DNA from: Acidimicrobiia bacterium
GTDB lineage: Bacteria; Actinomycetota; Acidimicrobiia; Acidimicrobiales; Iamiaceae
NCBI GenBank assembly: GCA_019247975.1
Contig: JAFBAD010000318.1
Coordinates: 1 to 8,025, forward strand
DNA length: 8,025 bases
Direction: 5' to 3'
In this document: one piece after another, positions 6,730-8,025 of the stretch
Layout: each line of letters begins with the position of its first letter
How positions within the stretch are numbered: position 1 is the first letter of the stretch
Notes under the pieces: generated by a model
Seen by the model: the letters and a program-made list of their open reading frames with translations, nothing else
Told to the model about the DNA's origin: nothing
Databases searched by the model: none
Made by a program: the position numbers and the translations under genes

Positions 6730-8025
6730 TCAGCGGTGCTGGTCGACGCCCCGGTCGGTCGGGGGGACGGGCCCGTTCTCCGGGCTGAGCCGGGCGCGCG
6801 ACGGGTCCCAGCGGAAGGTGATGCGCTTCACGCCGGTGGTCGGCGCCGGCGCCGACTGGTTCGCTGCGTACAGCCCGTAGTCGACGGTGATCGTGTCGGG
6901 CGTCTGATCCACGACGCGGACGGACCAGCTCGGCTCGGAGAAGTCGAGGCCGATCAGGTGGCCGTCGAAGAAGATCACGAGGTACGAACGGCCGTCGTCG
7001 ACCCGGGCCACGAGCACGCCGAGGCCGCTCGGCCCGAGGTACGCGTTGCTGTCCACCACCTGGAGACCGAGGCCCTTGTACGCCTCGGCGGCCGCGATGG
7101 CGGCGGTGTTGGTCAGGTAGCGCTCGCCGCGGAGCGGTGCGGTCGGCGGCGTCGCCGTGGTGGCAGTCGTCGTGGTGCTGCTGGTCGAGGTGGTGGTCGG
7201 TGCCGGGTTGTCGTCACGGCCGACGGCCCACACGCCGGCGGCCGCCGCCGCGGCGAGCAGCGCGAGGACGACCACGATGATCGCCAGCCGTCGGCTGCGA
7301 CGTGGCCCGTCGCCGCCACCGACGTAGTCGTCGTCGGGGCCGTCGTCGGGCCCGATCGGCGCGGTGACTGCGACGGCGGGCGCGATCGCCGTGGGCGCTT
7401 CGGCCGGTGGCCGCGGCGGGATCGTCGGACGCTCGGCGTGCATCGGCGTGACCGGCAGGTCGACCCGTTGCTGCACCTGCTGCAGCGCGTTGCCGAACGC
7501 GGCCGCTGAGCCGAACCGCTCGCCGGGCTCCTTGGCCATCGCCAGCTCGATCGCCGCGGCCAGCCGGTCGTCGACCCCTTCGGCCCGCAGGTCGGGCAGC
7601 GGCTCGCGCACGACCCGCATCACGATCGGGATGACCGTGTCGTCACCGGGCCGGGCGAACGGCGGCCGCCCGAGCGCGAGCTCGGCCAGCGTCGACCCGA
7701 GTGAGTAGATGTCCGACGCGATCGTCGCCGAGCCGCCCTCGAGCACCTCGGGCGCGACGTGGTACGCGGTGCCGATGACCCGACCCGGCCCGGTGTCGCG
7801 GCCGTCGGTGCCCCCGCGCGCCGCGGCGACGCCGAAGTCGGCGAGCTTGCACTGGCCCGACGCGTCGACGAGCACGTTCTCGGGCTTGATGTCGCGGTGG
7901 AGCACGCCCGCGCCGTGGGCGGCCTCGAGCGCGTCGCAGAGCTGCACGCCGATGGCCAGGATGTCGGTGGTCGGCAGCGGCCCGGTCGTGTGCAGCCGGT
8001 CGGCCACCGAGCCCCGCGGCAGGTA
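6730..8025 (-). CDS. Transmembrane Ser/Thr protein kinase with LppP/LprE-like ectodomain, N-lobe outside window
   Basis: The frame is open to the right edge (it reads YLPRGS before the GTG at 8007), so the Gly-rich loop, the ATP-binding Lys and the true start are missing. Numbering from 8007, it has the Hanks-type catalytic loop HRDIKPEN (37-44), DFG (58-60), GTAYHVAPEV (79-88), SDIYSLG (98-104) and the C-lobe R (ERF, 163-165). All visible catalytic residues are present, so an active kinase is expected. A juxtamembrane Pro/Ala/Asp-rich linker runs to about 235, then RR and one membrane helix (241-262), then a Thr/Ser-rich linker (270-290). The outer domain (about 291-412) has no PASTA repeat. 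Its pattern (YLVIFFDGHLIG, then DTITVDYGLY, PTTG, ITFRWD and PVP) resembles LppP/LprE lipoproteins as I recall them. It likely senses an outside signal and phosphorylates cytoplasmic targets. The stop is TGA 6732-6730. Confidence 0.9.
   Translation of the reverse strand, partial: YLPRGSVADRLHTTGPLPTTDILAIGVQLCDALEAAHGAGVLHRDIKPENVLVDASGQCKLADFGVAAARGGTDGRDTGPGRVIGTAYHVAPEVLEGGSATIASDIYSLGSTLAELALGRPPFARPGDDTVIPIVMRVVREPLPDLRAEGVDDRLAAAIELAMAKEPGERFGSAAAFGNALQQVQQRVDLPVTPMHAERPTIPPRPPAEAPTAIAPAVAVTAPIGPDDGPDDDYVGGGDGPRRSRRLAIIVVVLALLAAAAAAGVWAVGRDDNPAPTTTSTSSTTTTATTATPPTAPLRGERYLTNTAAIAAAEAYKGLGLQVVDSNAYLGPSGLGVLVARVDDGRSYLVIFFDGHLIGLDFSEPSWSVRVVDQTPDTITVDYGLYAANQSAPAPTTGVKRITFRWDPSRARLSPENGPVPPTDRGVDQHR

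Noticed and set aside
5390..6880. Long open frame of 496 codons on the + strand opposite the deacylase-like gene
   Set aside because: Typical antisense shadow in GC-rich DNA. It is Arg/Val/Asp-biased with no recognisable motif, while the - strand frame has clear family signatures.
7140..7200. Low-complexity Thr/Ser-coding repeat as a microsatellite
   Set aside because: Codons vary (ACC, ACG, ACA, AGC). It reads as an ordinary Thr-rich extracellular linker after a membrane helix.

Overview
The window is GC-rich, densely packed bacterial DNA. An F420-type luciferase-like oxidoreductase, a bioB paired with a small BsaP-like gene, a Ser/Thr kinase with a Thr-rich linker, and apparently leaderless genes with TAnnnT -10 boxes all point to an actinomycete. 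The class Acidimicrobiia is my best guess, but that is inference and not proven by the sequence. I see no tRNA, rRNA, CRISPR array, insertion sequence or phage gene.

Layout. (1) Bases 1-800 (+) hold the C-terminal part of a repeat protein of the surface/secreted type. Its gene runs in from the left edge. (2) Bases 804-2736 (-) hold two tightly coupled genes: an amidohydrolase-2-like protein, then a KshA-like Rieske oxygenase that starts one base after the amidohydrolase stop. (3) Bases 2737-2774 are a 38-bp divergent promoter region. It carries a 20-bp imperfect palindrome whose core matches the KstR operator consensus TNNAACNNGTTNNA exactly, flanked by two -10-like boxes. (4) Bases 2775-3827 (+) encode an F420-dependent oxidoreductase resembling the Rv3520c family. 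(5) Bases 3852-5113 (+) encode biotin synthase BioB and, five bases later, a 61-aa Cys-rich protein resembling the biotin synthase auxiliary protein BsaP. (6) Bases 5120-6679 (-) encode an exported-looking relative of the D-aminoacylase family. (7) Bases 6730-8025 (-) encode the C-terminal part of a membrane Ser/Thr protein kinase with an LppP/LprE-like ectodomain. Its N-lobe lies beyond the right edge.

How the genes may work together. Genes 2 and 4 look like one divergently transcribed steroid or steroid-like lipid catabolism module under a KstR-type TetR repressor: an oxygenase, an F420 redox enzyme and an amidohydrolase-fold protein. The bioB-bsaP pair makes biotin. This BioB lacks a cysteine at the place where E. 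coli BioB has Cys128, a ligand of the sulfur-donating [2Fe-2S] cluster, which fits reported dependence of some actinobacterial BioBs on BsaP.

Most notable points: the operator and mirror-image leaderless promoters at 2744-2768; the BioB cluster-ligand loss next to bsaP; two unrelated amidohydrolase-superfamily proteins that have both lost the HxH metal motif; and the kinase/LppP-LprE fusion.
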